DNA from: Hsuehochloa calcarea
Lineage: Eukaryota > Streptophyta > Magnoliopsida > Poales > Poaceae
NCBI GenBank assembly: GCA_036346395.1
Contig: CM070615.1
Coordinates: 26,035,282 to 26,099,281, forward strand
DNA: 64,000 nucleotides
Direction of reading: 5' to 3'
The notes under the pieces: model-generated
What the model saw: only the letters and a program-made list of their open reading frames with translations
Told to the model about the DNA's origin: nothing
The model's database searches: none
Program-made: the position numbers and the translations under genes
Part shown: piece by piece, positions 43,002 to 55,382 of the stretch
Layout of the letters: each line of letters begins with the position of its first letter
Position numbering within the stretch: the first letter of the stretch is position 1

Positions 43002-44881
43002 TGTGGATATCGTGAGGATATGTGCATGATCTTAGGATGATGAGTCAATTGGCAATGGCATTGTTGGTTTGCAAAATCTCGCGTTTTGGGGTTTGCTTCA
43101 GTTCTGTCAGACCACAAGCGGTTTGATGGGTGACATCGGCGGTCAGACCGCCCGTGGAGCGGTCCGACCGGCAGTGCTTGCTGGTCCGACCGGGTATGGC
43201 TCAAATTGGTTTTTGAAGCTGAGCCAAAAATAGGATGTGTAGGCAAGTGAGGGGAGTCTCCTAGAAGTGGTCACATAATTTTTGGAGCTCCCAATCGAAA
43301 TTTCTATTCATTTGAAAATTTCAGAAGGTTTCGGATTTTCGAGATGAAAATTTGGCTAAGTCTTTTCGGGCGGTCCGACCGCCGTTGTGGAATCGGTCGG
43401 ACCGGCCTGAAATCGGTCGGACCGGCCGTATGGGGCGGTCAGACCGCCAATCACTTGGATCTTGGCCTTGTTGGCATTGTTGTGTATGGAATGTGTTTAA
43501 TGTATGAATTTCAATGCTTTATTGGTGCATATTGCATTGTTGAACTAACGTGGGTCAAGTTGTGAAGAACTTATTCCCGGAGACGATTTGTTTGTCTATT
43601 GTCGTGGTGTGGCTTGCAGTCAACGACGCCAATAAAGGAGGTGGATCGAGACTACGCTTGGAGAGCTGAGGTCCAGAATGATCATGGATGCCGAGTGAGG
43701 TCGTGTGACTCAAGCATGGTGCAGAATGGGCAAGATGGATCGAACGGGCAGTTCGTGGCAGCTGGTTGGATCAAGCGGTGCGGAAGTCGGTGCAAGTCTC
43801 TGGGAGGTTCCGATGGGATTTAGACGGGAGAGACTTGCCGACATGATGAGAGCCGCTGATCAACCTACACGTGGTGAAGCAGGCAATTGCTTCAACAGAT
43901 GATTGTGTGTGAGTGGGTCCCATGTGTGTGTGGGCCTTCATGGGAGCCCATAAGTGAAACCCTAGGCCTCTCCTATAAATAGAAAGGGGGGAGATGAAAA
44001 ACCCCCCAAGAACTTGAGCCCCCATTTGCAAAATCCTTGTTAGGGTTAGGGTTTGGAGAGGAGAGGAGAGGTTTGGCGAGATTTGTATGTGTGCTCTTTG
44101 ATTGAGCTCTTGTCCTCCTTGAGAGAGTGGCTTTGACAAGCATCACATTGAATCAATCAATTCATGAATGCTTGTTCTTTGGTGAAGTCTCTTTTGCTTT
44201 CTTCTCTCTTTTGATGATTGTGGTGCTTCCTTGATCCGGTTGATTTTGGTTGGTCTCTTGACCTCATTTACCTTGCTTTGATTTGTGGGAATACTCCTAG
44301 AACCATCTAGATCTTCAATCCCCCACAAGCAAGTTGTGGATCAAGTTTTTCATATTTCTAGGGTTTTAGCACTTCTTTGGTAAAACCTAAAGAGATCGTT
44401 TATTTGAAGTGGATCTGATCGATCGTTGCTAGAAATAGGACTCAGATATCCTTAGGGAGGTGTGCTCCAAATTTGGTCAAGTTTCATTGGTTGAATCAAA
44501 AGTTGGACCAATTTTCGTTTTGGATTTGGGCTTGGTATTTCGGTTCTGGACTAAATCGGTCTAACCGATGAAGTTAACGGCGGTCCGACCCGACCTTTCG
44601 ACCGCCCGCTAATCTACGGCCGAATCGACTTCAATCGGTCTGATCGCCCTTTGGCGGCCAGTCGGGCCAAGGTGTCGAACCGGCTCAGTGAGATCAACTC
44701 TCCTTGTTTGAGTCTTGTGGTTAAGGGGGTAATTGAATTCAGCACAAGGCTTCCTCTATGCATTTACTAATCTTCTTAGCTTTCATAGCTAGAGGAGAAA
44801 AGTGCATGTTGAATTTTGATTAAGGCGAAAAATTGAGAAAGCGCCTATTCACCCCCTCTAGTCGCCTTTACGGTCCCTACA
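43002..44881 (+). mobile_element. solo LTR, SIRE-like Copia family
   Basis: Starts TGTGGATATCGTGAGGATA, ends TTACGGTCCCTACA, with the perfect TSD GATGT (42997-43001 and 44882-44886). It matches the LTRs of 46233-57375 in order and motifs (CTTAGGATGATG near the start, CTATAAATAG TATA box, CACCCCCTCTAGTCGCC near the end) but is clearly diverged. Dense GGTCGGACCG-type palindromes lie at about 43140-43450 and 44575-44670. Confidence 0.9.
43973..43981 (+). promoter_or_regulatory. LTR TATA box (SIRE-like solo LTR)
   Basis: CTATAAATA in the context CTCTCCTATAAATAGAAAGG; the same site is seen at 47343 and 56504 in the related LTRs. Confidence 0.55.
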
Positions 44882-44886
44882 GATGT

Positions 44887-45624
44887 CACGGAGATCCTCC
44901 GGCGCCAAAGAACTTAGCAGTGAGCGCCTCAGAAGATCCACACGCCCAGATAGAACACCAGACGTCGGTGTGCTAGCACCAAGTCGCACGGGAAGGCTCT
45001 CTCAAGAAGATGATCGCTAGGGTTTGGAGCAACTCATATCAACTCTTGTCGTGTGACTCCTCTGTTACGTATATGCCAACAACCTCAAGTATCTCCTTAA
45101 ATAGTACCCATGATGAATCCTATCTCAACACGTTTGATGAATCGTATTCGCATCTTGGTTTGTTTCAACTCATTATGTGTGACCCTATAGGTTCATGTGT
45201 AGTTTGATTGTGACTTGGAAACCATTTCCGACCACAAGTCGTTAGTGGTACCTAGCAGGACATAATGATTCTTAAATACACATAAATTATATCGGACGAA
45301 CCTTAATGCAATATGTTCTACGACCAGGTCCTATTTGGTCTCGGCCAGTACGCAACTCCTACGACACGCGTTTTTACCGACCTACAACCCGGCTCATATT
45401 TGGTCTCGACCAGTTCATAACTCCTTACGACCAGGTTTTGACCACTTAGTGATCATGTTCAACCATCCTACGACTAGCTTGTATCTCCATACGACTAGTC
45501 CGTATCTGATCGAACTGAACGACCAGCTCGTGTATTCTCCCTTTGCCTTATGATATCTTGTTGAACTCCAGGTGAGATGTTATGTTATCCATAGACTGCT
45601 CAATACTTTCGATAGAGTGATAGA
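44887..45624. other. unassigned DNA right of the nested insertions
   Basis: Continuation of 32401-33432. It has repeated CGACCAG / CGACTAG motifs at about 45325-45520, like an LTR interior, but no termini. AGTGGTACCTAGCAGGAC lies at about 45243. Confidence 0.35.
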
Positions 45625-46232
45625 TAACTTGTAACACCTCAGCTATTTGAAAGCCAAAATGTTACTTAAAGAATCTAACATACAACCATAATTCAGAAGA
45701 ATTTAAACAATATCTCATCTACTGACATAAAGAGTTTAACATATAATAGAACAAATGCAAGAATATAGTCCGAATCCAACGACCGTTCACAAACTCCAAC
45801 TATTAAAGTCTAATGAATCCACTAAGATAATTATATCGAAGGAGTAATCAAGGATCACAAGCAGTTATTTAATCATCCTTAACATCGAGAAAGATATCAT
45901 CCAACATCTAACTCTATTTATTACAGTTCATCACTTAACGAATGAAAGACATGAAGCAAATCATATTATTGAAACTCGAATATGGTGAAGTGAATAAATT
46001 ATGTGTGTCTATTCCCTCCCAAGAATGCCATCATCAACAATCACCTAGAATAGACAAACAAAGGCAAGGATGAGTCCGAGACTCAGCAAGTACAAAGAAT
46101 AATTTGAACTACACTGAACATGAACAATACAGTATCATTAAGAATATGAACATAGAACTGATAGGAACATATGAATGAATGGAATGAATAGAATGAATGA
46201 ACTGCACTTCTGCTTATACCGGTATAGCTATG

Positions 46233-48199
46233 TGTGGATATCATGGGGATATGCTCCAGATCTTAGGATGATGTGACAATTGGCAATGGCGTTAATGGTT
46301 TGTCGTTTCGGGTTTTCGACAAAGTTTCAACCTTTGCTCGGACTTTCTCGACGGGCGGTCCGACCGCCATAGCACGGCGGTCCGAGGTCCCAAATCGTCG
46401 GACCGGCCATGTGCGCCGGTCGGACGGCCGTGACCAAAAGTGGTCAAAGCAGTCGGGCCAAAAATAGAGGGTGTAGGCAAGTGAGGGGATCCCATTGTTC
46501 TTGCTCCCATAATTTTGGAGTCTCCGAGAAAAGTTCTATTGGTTTAAAGTTTCCAGAGGTTTCGGATTTTCGGGGTTGAAAATTGGCTAAGTCCTTCTGG
46601 CGGTCGGACCGCCTTTGTCGGCGGTCCGGCCGGCAAGCCAGGCGGTCGACCGCCACGAGGGGGCGATCGACCGGTTGTTACTTGAACGTCGCTGTCGTGG
46701 CGGCGTTGTTCGCTGGTTAGGTCAAAGTCATGAGTTTGATGCATATGTGTTGCATGATGCATGTTTTGACTAACGTGGGTCAAGTTGCGAAGAACTTGTT
46801 CCGCTTCGATTTGCTTGTCTATTGTTGTGCGAGTTGCTTGGTGGTCAACGACGGTCATCGGCGAGGATGATCGGACGAGGCTTGGAGAGCTTAGGTCCGT
46901 AACGATCGACGATGCGGGTGAGGTCAATGAAATCAAGTATGGTGCGTATCGGACAAGGATGACCGAACAGACATTCGGCAGCGATTGGTTTGATCAAGCG
47001 GCGCGAGTCGGTGCAAGTGCCATGGTGGTTTCGGTGGAGCCGGATGGGAGAGACTTGCCGACATGGAGAGAGCCGTTGATCAACCTACACGTGGCGGAGC
47101 ATGCGAAGTGCTTGCGAAGATGGACTCGGTCTTGGAGAAGGACCGAGAAGGGTATTTTGGTAATCTTACCAAATATCACCTTGGTGACCTTTGCCTACCC
47201 ACGGCGCAAGGCAGCGCAAGAGAAGCGGTTTAGGTTAAGAGGTGTTGTAGCGGCGCTTTAAAATGCGTGCGTGTGTGACCCGCTTGTGTTGGGCCTTAAC
47301 GGAGCCCATTTGAGTTAATCTTCTAGAAGGTCTAAGTCTCCACTATAAATAGAGGAGGAGGTGGCTGCACCCCTCCAACTCTTTTATCATTATTGAAACC
47401 CTAGTTTTGGCTTAGGGAGAGGATTAGTGGAGGTTAGGGTTCTAGAGAGTTTTGATTTGATCTTGTGCTCTTGGATTGAGCTTTGTCCTCCATTGATGGA
47501 GTGGTCAAACCCAAACCCTATCAATCAATCCAAAGAAAGCTTTGATCAAAGATGTGTCTCTTTGCCCTTCTCTCTCTATTTGGTGATTTTGAGTCTTTCT
47601 TTGATTCGCATGTTTTTGATTGATTTCTTTACATGATATAGCTTGCTGTGACATGTGGGAACACATCTAAGATCATCTTGATCATCAATCACCCACGAGC
47701 AAGTTTTTGGGTCACGTTTTCGTTTTGACTCTGCTTTGAACCATCCATCTCTCAAACTGAAAATGTCGAACTTTTCCATGGATCTCCATGATCTTCGATT
47801 GGAATAGGTTCCTGACATCCTAGAGAAGGTGTGTTCCAAGTTTCATGAAGTTTGGAGTTGTAGATCAAAAGTTAGACCTATTTGCAACTTCGTTTTTTGG
47901 CTGATTTCACTGTTCATCGGCTGGAGGTCAGACCGCCCTAGCTAGAGGTCGGACCGCCCCTTGGAGAGGTCGACCGCCGAGTAGAGGTCGACCGCCCTTC
48001 TCTTAGGAAATTAAGTTTCGTTGTTTTTGGTTGTTTTGCTAAAGGGTTTTGATTGATTCAATCCTAGTCTTCCACAGATTGGTATATCGATCTTCATAGC
48101 TTCTATAGCTATTGGAGTGAAATTTGTGTTGAATCTAATCGTGGTTGAAAAGTGAGCGTGCTCCTATTCACCCCCTCTAGTCGCCTTTTCGGTCCAACA
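46233..48199 (+). mobile_element. 5' LTR of the SIRE-like Copia element
   Basis: 1967 bp, TGTGGATATCATGGGG to TTCGGTCCAACA, followed by A and the PBS GTGGTATCGAGCCTG. TATA box CTATAAATA at 47343-47351. Confidence 0.95.
47343..47351 (+). promoter_or_regulatory. LTR TATA box (5' LTR)
   Basis: CTATAAATAGAGGAGG in the middle of the LTR; likely core promoter for genomic RNA of the element. Confidence 0.6.
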
Positions 48200-48200
48200 A

Positions 48201-48215
48201 GTGGTATCGAGCCTG
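48201..48215 (+). other. Copia primer-binding site
   Basis: GTGGTATCGAGCCTG, one base after the LTR, complementary to an initiator-Met tRNA 3' end with one mismatch. Confidence 0.8.
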
Positions 48216-48255
48216 TTAGTTCAATCTTGATCTTAACAGGTCACCGAACTTGGCG

Positions 48256-49250
48256 ATGGATAAGTACTCCACCAAGCCGCATATCTTGATGGGCACGACT
48301 ATGCCTATTGGAAGAATCGCATGCGAGTCTTCCTTGAGAGCGAAGGACAAGCTATATGGGAGGTTGTTCGAGCCCCGCTCGTTCTTCTGAAGTTGTTACG
48401 CGGCTTAAATAAACCCTCTTGGCTAACAACAATAAGGCAAAGAACCTCTTGTATGGTGGGCTTGGTAGGCGGGAGTATGATCGAATTTGCAATCTTGAGG
48501 CTGCAGACGAGATTTGGAACACCCTCGAAACCTACCATGAGGTTCGTCCCAAATCAAGAAAATACGCTGCACGATCTATAAGCGTGAATATAACAAATTC
48601 GAGATGCGTCCCGAGAGAGCATCGATGACATTTTGATCGCTTCAACAAAGTGATTAATCGGATGAAGGTCGTTGGAATTGAATATTCTCGACCAAAATGC
48701 CACCCACCTCTTGGCGCAATCAACACCAAGGAGTGGGAGATAAAGGCTACCGCCATTGAGGAGAACGTCAACCTCTACGATCGACTTTGGAGCTGCTCTA
48801 TAGCAAGCTTAAGACTCATGAGATCAAGAGGATTGATCATCCCAAGAAGGAAAATATGGCCTTGGTAGCGCACTCCGCTCAAGAGAGCTTCGATGGGTCT
48901 TCGAGTCTTCTTCGGATTTTTGCTTCTTTGGTTTATCGCAATCCATGAAGAGGAGTTTGAGAGTCTTCCCGAGGCCGAGTTAGCCCTCATAGTCGAGAAA
49001 AGCCACACGGCCTATAACAATATGAGAAACAAAAGAGAGGAGGTCCGTGACTTGCTATGAGTGTGGTGAGCTTAATCACATCCGCAAACCGCCCCAAGTT
49101 GAAAGGAAAGAGCAACCACAAGGAAGGAAAGCCACTTGGAAGAAGCCTCAATGGAACAAATCAAGATTTGATGTCGCCAAGCTCACAAAGGCGACTCAGG
49201 GTTCTTGCCGCTTTGGGGAACAATCCTTAGCGATGTGGACTCGGGAGCGA
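48256..49250 (+). pseudogene. Copia gag (SIRE-like), frameshifted
   Basis: Starts MDKYSTKPHI; a one-base loss then moves GHDYAYWKNRMRVFLESEGQ into another frame. Further pieces are LLYGGLGRREYDRICNLEAA, DEIWNTLETYHEV, VGIEYSRP, EWEIKATAIEE and a zinc-knuckle CYECGELNHIRK near 49053 that has lost its last Cys. The order matches SIRE/Maximus gag and the relic at 783-2670. Gag forms the particle that packages element RNA. As read, no continuous protein is possible. Confidence 0.8.
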
Positions 49251-49299
49251 GGATGACAAGGAGGAGGAGATCCTCAAGACAAGAAGAAGGGAAGGCCAA

Positions 49300-50330
49300 G
49301 GACTTCACGGCGTTTGCTTCATGGTCGACTCGACGGCGTCGACGACGATGAGGTACCTCTCTCCTATGATGTCCTTTCCGATAGATGCGAAACTATCTTT
49401 GAGCAACTCATGAGCCAGATAAGGCGTTAGAGTATATCATGGCTAGGAACAAGGACTTAGAGTCTCAAGTAGATAATTTGACTTTAGAACTTGCAAATAC
49501 TAAGACTCTTGAATCGATGAATGTTCTTCCGCCATGCTCTACACTCGGAATTTGCTAAAGCGCAATCTGCTCATGATATTGCTTTGCAACAACTTGAAAA
49601 TGCTAGGACCGAGTTAGTTGAGGTTAAATCTGCTCCTTGTGAAAAATGCTTAGATTCCGACAAGTTGGTTGCTCCTCGGTCTTTGTTGATCCTAGCCTTT
49701 GCTCTTTTTGCATTGAACGCGAACATGAAGTTAAAGATATCTTAGAAGCGATTAGAGCTAAATATGCCAAGCTTAAGAACAAGATTGAGTCTTCTACATG
49801 TGCTTCATGTCCCGCTCTTAAACTTGAAATTGCTTTATATAAGGAAAAATATGCTAGAGCTATTAAAGGCAAAACTTGTGAGTCATGTGTTAATCTTGAA
49901 AAGAAAATGCTTATCTTAAGGATACCTTAGAAAAATTTTCTAAAGGTAAGAAACAATTAAACATGATTACGGACAAATCTAAGACTCCTTATAAGAAGCA
50001 AGGATTAGGATACAACTCGTCCAAGATAATTCTAAGCCCCAAGTAACTCAAGTCTTGGAAAATGGGTTAGTTGAATTTAAAACCCAACTCGCAAAAACTA
50101 CTTTTAAATCATGTTTTGCCCAAACTCTGTTAAGTCAAAGGGTGCTTCTCCCGGTGGTATCAAGTACCATTGCACCTATTGCAAGAAGAATGGACATTTG
50201 GTTGAGTTCTGTTGGCGTAGGTTGAAAAATGATAAGAAAAATTTTGCTAGAATTTCACTCAATCAACCTAGAGCTTTTACGAGACATGGTAATGTAGAAA
50301 AGAGGAAACTGGTTTAGGATTTGTGTCACA
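49300..50330 (+). pseudogene. Copia gag C-terminal spacer with second zinc knuckle
   Basis: Coiled, Lys/Glu-rich pieces (IALQQLENARTELVEVK, CEKCLDSDKLV, CASCPALKLEIALYKEKYAR, CESCVNLEKK) end in a complete CCHC knuckle CTYCKKNGHLVEFC at about 50171-50212. Repeated C-x2-C pairs in the spacer are seen in SIRE-like elements. Frames change between pieces. Confidence 0.65.
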
Positions 50331-50544
50331 TGCTCATCATCATGTTCCTAGACAGGATAACTCTTATGTTAAAGTAACCATTGCTCATATGTAACTTCAA
50401 ACTTAATCAAGGATAGCATACGCTTTGCATACTACTCATGAGACATGTGTCTCGATCTTGGGTTCCCAAGTCTTGTTTAACTAACTTGAGATTGAGACAC
50501 ATTGTTCTTCTCGTGCCTTGATTTTCGGGATTACCGCGGAAAGA

Positions 50545-50720
50545 GGAAGGACACGTGGTTCGTCGACTCATTTATTCACGCCACATGACCAGGAGACTCA
50601 AGATGGTTCACCTCCTTCACGCGGTCGACGGGTGATGAATTCATCACCTTTGGAGATGATAGGCAAGGGCGGATTGAAGGAACGGATCGATCGGGGTGAG
50701 CGACAAGTTCATCCTCAAGG
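50545..50720 (+). pseudogene. Copia aspartic protease fragment
   Basis: TWFVDS at about 50552 is where WxVDSGCSRHMTG is expected in Copia proteases. GDSRWFTSF, DEFITFGDDRQGRIEGT then follow in shifted frames. The catalytic DSG is lost in the frame as read (DSF). Confidence 0.55.
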
Positions 50721-50929
50721 GCGTCGCCCTTGTGGACAAGCTAAGGTTTAATTTGCTTTCGTCTCTCAACTTCTTGATGATGGCTATGAGACTAGATTTA
50801 AGAAAAATGCTTGTCGGTGCTTGATTAATTTGGTGAGCTTGTTTTTGGGATTACTAGAGTTGCTAGGATCTTTGGAGTGATTTTTGAATCTCTTCTTTGA
50901 TTCTCTCAAGTGCTTAATTTCATCTTCTT

Positions 50930-51800
50930 CTTACGAGTTCGGCTTTGCACCGTCGTTTGGGGCACATTGGTTTTGATCATCGACGCGAGTTAGCAACCTT
51001 GAGCTCATGAGAGGTTTGCCTAAACTCAAAGCCGTCAAGGATCTTGTAGATGCGCCACGTAGGCATGGCAAGCAAGTTGCCGCCACACCCATCGCTGACT
51101 ATGGTCATGGTACCGGACTGATCGGACGATTGCTTCATATGGATCTTGTTGGTCCCGCTTAGGGTTCCGGTCGATTGGTGGAAAATGGTACATTCTTGTC
51201 ATAGTCGATGATTTTCTAGATACACTTGGGTGTTCTTTCTCTTGAAGGATGAAGCTTTTGATCATTATCATGATCTTGTTCTTCGTTTGGCTTACGAACT
51301 TCCAAGTGCCTTGAGAGCGATCCGCATGACAATGGCACGGAGTTCAAGAATGCATCTTTGCTTCCTTTTGTCTTTGGCGTGGAATTGAGCATCGTTCTCC
51401 CCACACGTCCCTCAACAAAATGGCGTTGTGGAAAGGAAGAACAGGACTCTAGTTGAGATGGCTAGGACAATGCTAGATGAGTATAGCACTCAGGAGGTTT
51501 TGGGCGAAGCTATTTCTCCGCTTGCCATATTGCAAATCGTGTCTTTTGAGACCGTCTTTGGGCAAGACTCCTTATGAGCTTCGTTTTTGTAGAAAACCCT
51601 CTCTCGCACTTTCGAGTCTTTGGATCCAAGTGTTTTATTCTCAAGGCAGAAATCTAGATAAATTTGAGTCAAGAACTTTTGATGGTTTATTTCGGGTTAT
51701 CCTGCTCATTCAAGGGTTTTCGAGTTTTAATGTTGAAACTAACTCGTTCGGGAGACATGCAATGTCACTTTTGATGAGACTAGCCTCGAGCTAGATCGGA
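50930..51800 (+). pseudogene. Copia integrase with GAG-pre-integrase region, frameshifted
   Basis: Pieces in order are ELMRGLPKLKAVKDLVDA (50999), LLHMDLVGP, ILVIVDDF (about 51140-51215), TWVFFLLKDEAFDHYHDLV, SPHVPQQNGVVERKNRTLVE then MARTMLDEY (about 51396-51485), then RPSLGKTPYELRF (about 51550) and LDKFESRTFDGLF. Two of the DDE acidic residues are recognisable (D of HMDLVGP and E of VVERKN). Integrase inserts the cDNA; the 5-bp TSD agrees with Copia. Indels break the frame repeatedly. Confidence 0.8.
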
Positions 51801-52137
51801 TATTTCAGGTGATACAGTGTGAGAGTATATTTGTAGAGGAAGATGATGATGGACTCGATGATACTCTTCCACTGCTGCTGTTGACATTCCTATTCTGCAC
51901 AAGAACCCGCGTGACTACTTCGCCTTGGTTGAGGCACTGCTGCAGATCATCATCATCGATACTGCGGAGGTCGAAGAGGTACTTTCTTCTCCGGTGCGCC
52001 ACTTCACATTCAAAAGCAAACATCCGCGGATCGGATGATAGGTAATATCCATGAGCGAGTCACTCGCTCCGGTATCATGATCCAAACCTCTATTCTCATT
52101 ACGCTTTTGTAGCTTCTTTTGAACCCCGCGATATATC

Positions 52138-52870
52138 ACATGCTTTATCTGATTCGAGTTGGGTCAATGCCATGCATGAGGAGTTAGAGAATTTTGAGAG
52201 GAATAAGGTTTGGAACCTAGTAGAACCTCCTAGTGGTCATAATGTTATAGGAACCATTGGGTCTTCAAAAACAAACAAAATGAGGATGGTTACGTGGTTA
52301 GAAACAAGGCTAGGTTAGTAGCTCAGGGTTTTAGCCAGGTTGAGGGGTTAGATTTTGATGAGACCTTTGCTCCTGTTGCTAGACTAGAAGCTATTCGCAT
52401 TCTTCTTGCATTTGCTGCCTCTAAGGGCTTTAGATTATATCAGATGGATGTTAAGAGTGCCTTTCTGAATGGTTTTATAGAGGAGGAGGTTTATGTTAGG
52501 CAACCCTGGGCTTTGAGAATCCCAGAACCCACATCATGTCTTCAAGCTATCCAAAGCCTTGTATGGTCTTAAACAAGCCCCTAGAGCCTGGTATGATAGA
52601 CTTAAGACCTTCTTGCTTAAGAATGATTTTGAGATGGGTAAGGTAGACAAGACCTTGTTCATTCTTAGGCGTGGTAATGATTTCTTACTTGCTCAGATTT
52701 ACGTTGATGATATTATCTTTGGTGGTTCTTCTCATGCTCTTGTTTCTAGCTTTTACGAGACTATGTCCGTGGAATTTGAGATGAGCATGATGGGAGAGCT
52801 CAATTACTTTACTGGGCTTCAAATCAAGCAATGTAAGGAAGGATCTTCATCCATCGACGAAGTATACTAA
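52138..52870 (+). pseudogene. Copia reverse transcriptase
   Basis: The best preserved pol part: SSWVNAMHEELENFERNKVW, then NKARLVAQGFSQVEGLDFDE, TFAPVARLEAIRILLAFAAS, YQMDVKSAFLNGFIEEEVYV, LYGLKQAPRAWYDRLK and the catalytic YVDDIIFG at 52700-52723. Two frameshifts (about 52250 and 52540) split it into three frames. The polymerase copies element RNA into cDNA. All palm motifs are present, so damage is limited to indels. Confidence 0.9.
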
Positions 52871-53204
52871 GGATCTGCTCAAACGCTCGACATGGGTGAT
52901 CGCAAGCCGATCGCCACTCCCATGGCGACGATCGCTGGATCGGATGAGGAAGGAGAAGCCGTGGATCAACGCGAGTACCGCAAAGCATGATCGGCTCCTC
53001 TCCTGAATCGCGGCATCAAGACCGGACATCCACTTCACGACACCGCCTCTGCGCGAGGTTTCAGGCGTCTCCGAGAACTTCCCATCGCCAGCGATTAAGC
53101 GCATATTCGGTATTTACACTCTACCCTCCAAGATGGCATTTGGTACTCTGTTCTTCTTCTTTATCCATTCGGGGTTTTCGATTCGATTTTATGGTGTCGG
53201 CTTG

Positions 53205-53636
53205 ATAGGAAGAGTACCTCGGGCACTTGTCACTTCCTAGGCACTTCTCTTGTTTCTTGGTCTTCTAGGAAGCAGTCCTCTGTTGCACAATCTACTGCTG
53301 AGGCTGAGTATGTAGCTGCTGCTAGTTGCTGTAGTCAGATTTTGTGGATGGTATCCACTCTTAAGGACTACGGGTTAAATTTTGCTAGTGTTCCTCTTTT
53401 CTGTGATAACACTACGCTATTAACATTGCTAAGAACCTGTGCAACACTCTAGGACCAAGCACATAGACATTCGCTATCACTTCCTTAGAGACCATGTCGA
53501 GAAGGGTGATATTGTGCTACACTTCGTGGAGTCCGAGGCTCAACTGGCTGATATCCTCACCAAACCTTTAGACCCAACTAGGTTTGCCACCTTGAGAAGC
53601 GAGTTAGGGGTAATTTATCCCTATGGGTTGGTTTGA
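53205..53636 (+). pseudogene. Copia RNase H
   Basis: RKSTSGTCHFLGTSLVSWSS then RKQSSVAQSTAEAEYVAAAS, LWMVSTLKDYGLNFASVPLF, CDNTT, and after a frameshift HSRTKHIDIRYHFLRDHVE, VESEAQLADILTKPLD. Core acidic residues (E of EAEY, D of CDNT) are visible. The 52870-53205 stretch between RT and this domain is scrambled. Confidence 0.85.
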
Positions 53637-53639
53637 GGG

Positions 53640-55382
53640 GGAGTTCGATCTTTTCTGATCTTACCTTGTTCTTTTGATCTTTTATTGTTCTTTTTCTGAA
53701 CTTGTTGATCTTTTTGAACTTTTTAGGTTTTTAGGCTTTTTATTGCATCGCATTGTATCATATTGCATTCATAAAATACTTCAAGTGGTTTGAAAAATCC
53801 AAAAAGATGCATTGTAATATAAAATTTTCTGCTTATCTTTTAAAATTGATGAAGCTTTGTCTATTACCCTTTGGAGCTTTAGTATTTCAATTCTTGCTCA
53901 ATGCCATGTCTAGTTCTTTGACTTGCTATAATTATCATGCTTTTACATGTGTAGCTAAGTCTTTGCTATATGAGCTAGAACTTTAAAAACAAACTCGAAC
54001 TAAGAAATTGCAATTTGTGGATGTTTTAGCGAGTTGCGCAATTAGTGCTCCTTTTGTGACATTGGCCCTGTCAGAATTGTTTTGTTAGCTCTTTGATCTA
54101 AAATTGACCATTACTTGAGCTCTTGTGTTCTTGAGATTCTAAAACTGCTCATGTGAAAAATGAAAATCAAGATTGTCTTATACTTAAAATGTGCTAAACT
54201 ATTCTTACGAGACTGCTTGTCAAATGACATGAACTTGGAGATAGTTTGATGATCCAGACGATCTCATGGGGATTGCTTGTCAGAAATGACATGAACCTCA
54301 AGATTTGTCGCCGGTAGAAGCTTAGAAAGAGTTTGTGGATGGCTCCTAGTCCGGGATCTTCTTTACTAAGATATACCTTTAATCAACTTCAGGTGAAGCT
54401 TAGGATGAGTTTGTGGATGGCTCCTAGTCCGGGATCTTGTCACTAAGTTAGATCATTAGTCAACTTCAAATATTCAATGCATATGAGAAAAATGTTGACA
54501 AATGGGCTTTTAAAAAGATTGAGCAAAATGATTCAATACGAGGACTGATTGACTCTTAATGTGGTCTTTGTTAGATTTTTGATCTCACTTTGACATTTTG
54601 ACATGGCCAATTTCATTTTAGGATCCTGTTGATGAACTTTTGAATTTGAAGCTTTGCTTAAATTGATCAAATCCATTGCTTTACTTTTGAGCCTTTATGC
54701 TTAGCTTTGTTATATATGTCTTACCATGATCTTGCTAGCACTATCAGGCTTGATATGTTGTTTGTGCAATATTAGAAATGCTGACTTGCTCTTTTGGGTA
54801 ATCTCAAAGCTTCTTGTAATCAAAAATTGAAAAATACAAAAATGAAGCCACTCCATTGCACTTCATGCATACTTCTTCTTTTGCTTCCTTCTTCATTCGC
54901 AAATTGCTATCTCTGGATGAGAGGAAGGCGTGATTCCTTGATGACTCCATTGTCAAAGGGGAGAAGATATTTCGATGTTGGGGAGAAGTTTATACAAAGG
55001 GAGAAAGTTGGAGAATTTGAAATTTTTAAATCCGAGGATCATAGTGAGGGGAGTTTTGAATTGCATTCTTATTATCTTATTGACTCTTTCGAACTTGAAT
55101 TGCATTTATTACTCCTCACAATGATCAAAGGTCAATTGAACAATTGTTCTTTCATATGGACCTTAAGTGAGATTTTTGACTTTTTCGAAATCAAAGTTTT
55201 ATGCTTTCTTTTGCCTTATCTCACTTGTCTATGCTATTCTGATGCCAGCTTGGTCATTTCCATTGCTTTCTCTTGCTTATGGACCAAGTTGTGCATTTGT
55301 GCGAAAACGAAAGTATTTTACTTTTCAAACCTTCAAATTACATTTTCTGGATTATTGCCAATGTGTTCATCAAGGGGGAGAT
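53640..55382 (+). other. 3' non-pol region of the SIRE-like element
   Basis: 1.7 kb between RNase H and the 3' LTR. A 210-codon frame (54794-55426) encodes a hydrophobic, leucine-rich product with several possible membrane segments, but it runs into the LTR. Some SIRE elements carry an env-like frame at this site; no recognisable envelope feature could be shown. Confidence 0.4.
55372..55382 (+). other. polypurine tract
   Basis: AAGGGGGAGAT directly before TGTGGATATC of the 3' LTR. Confidence 0.8.
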
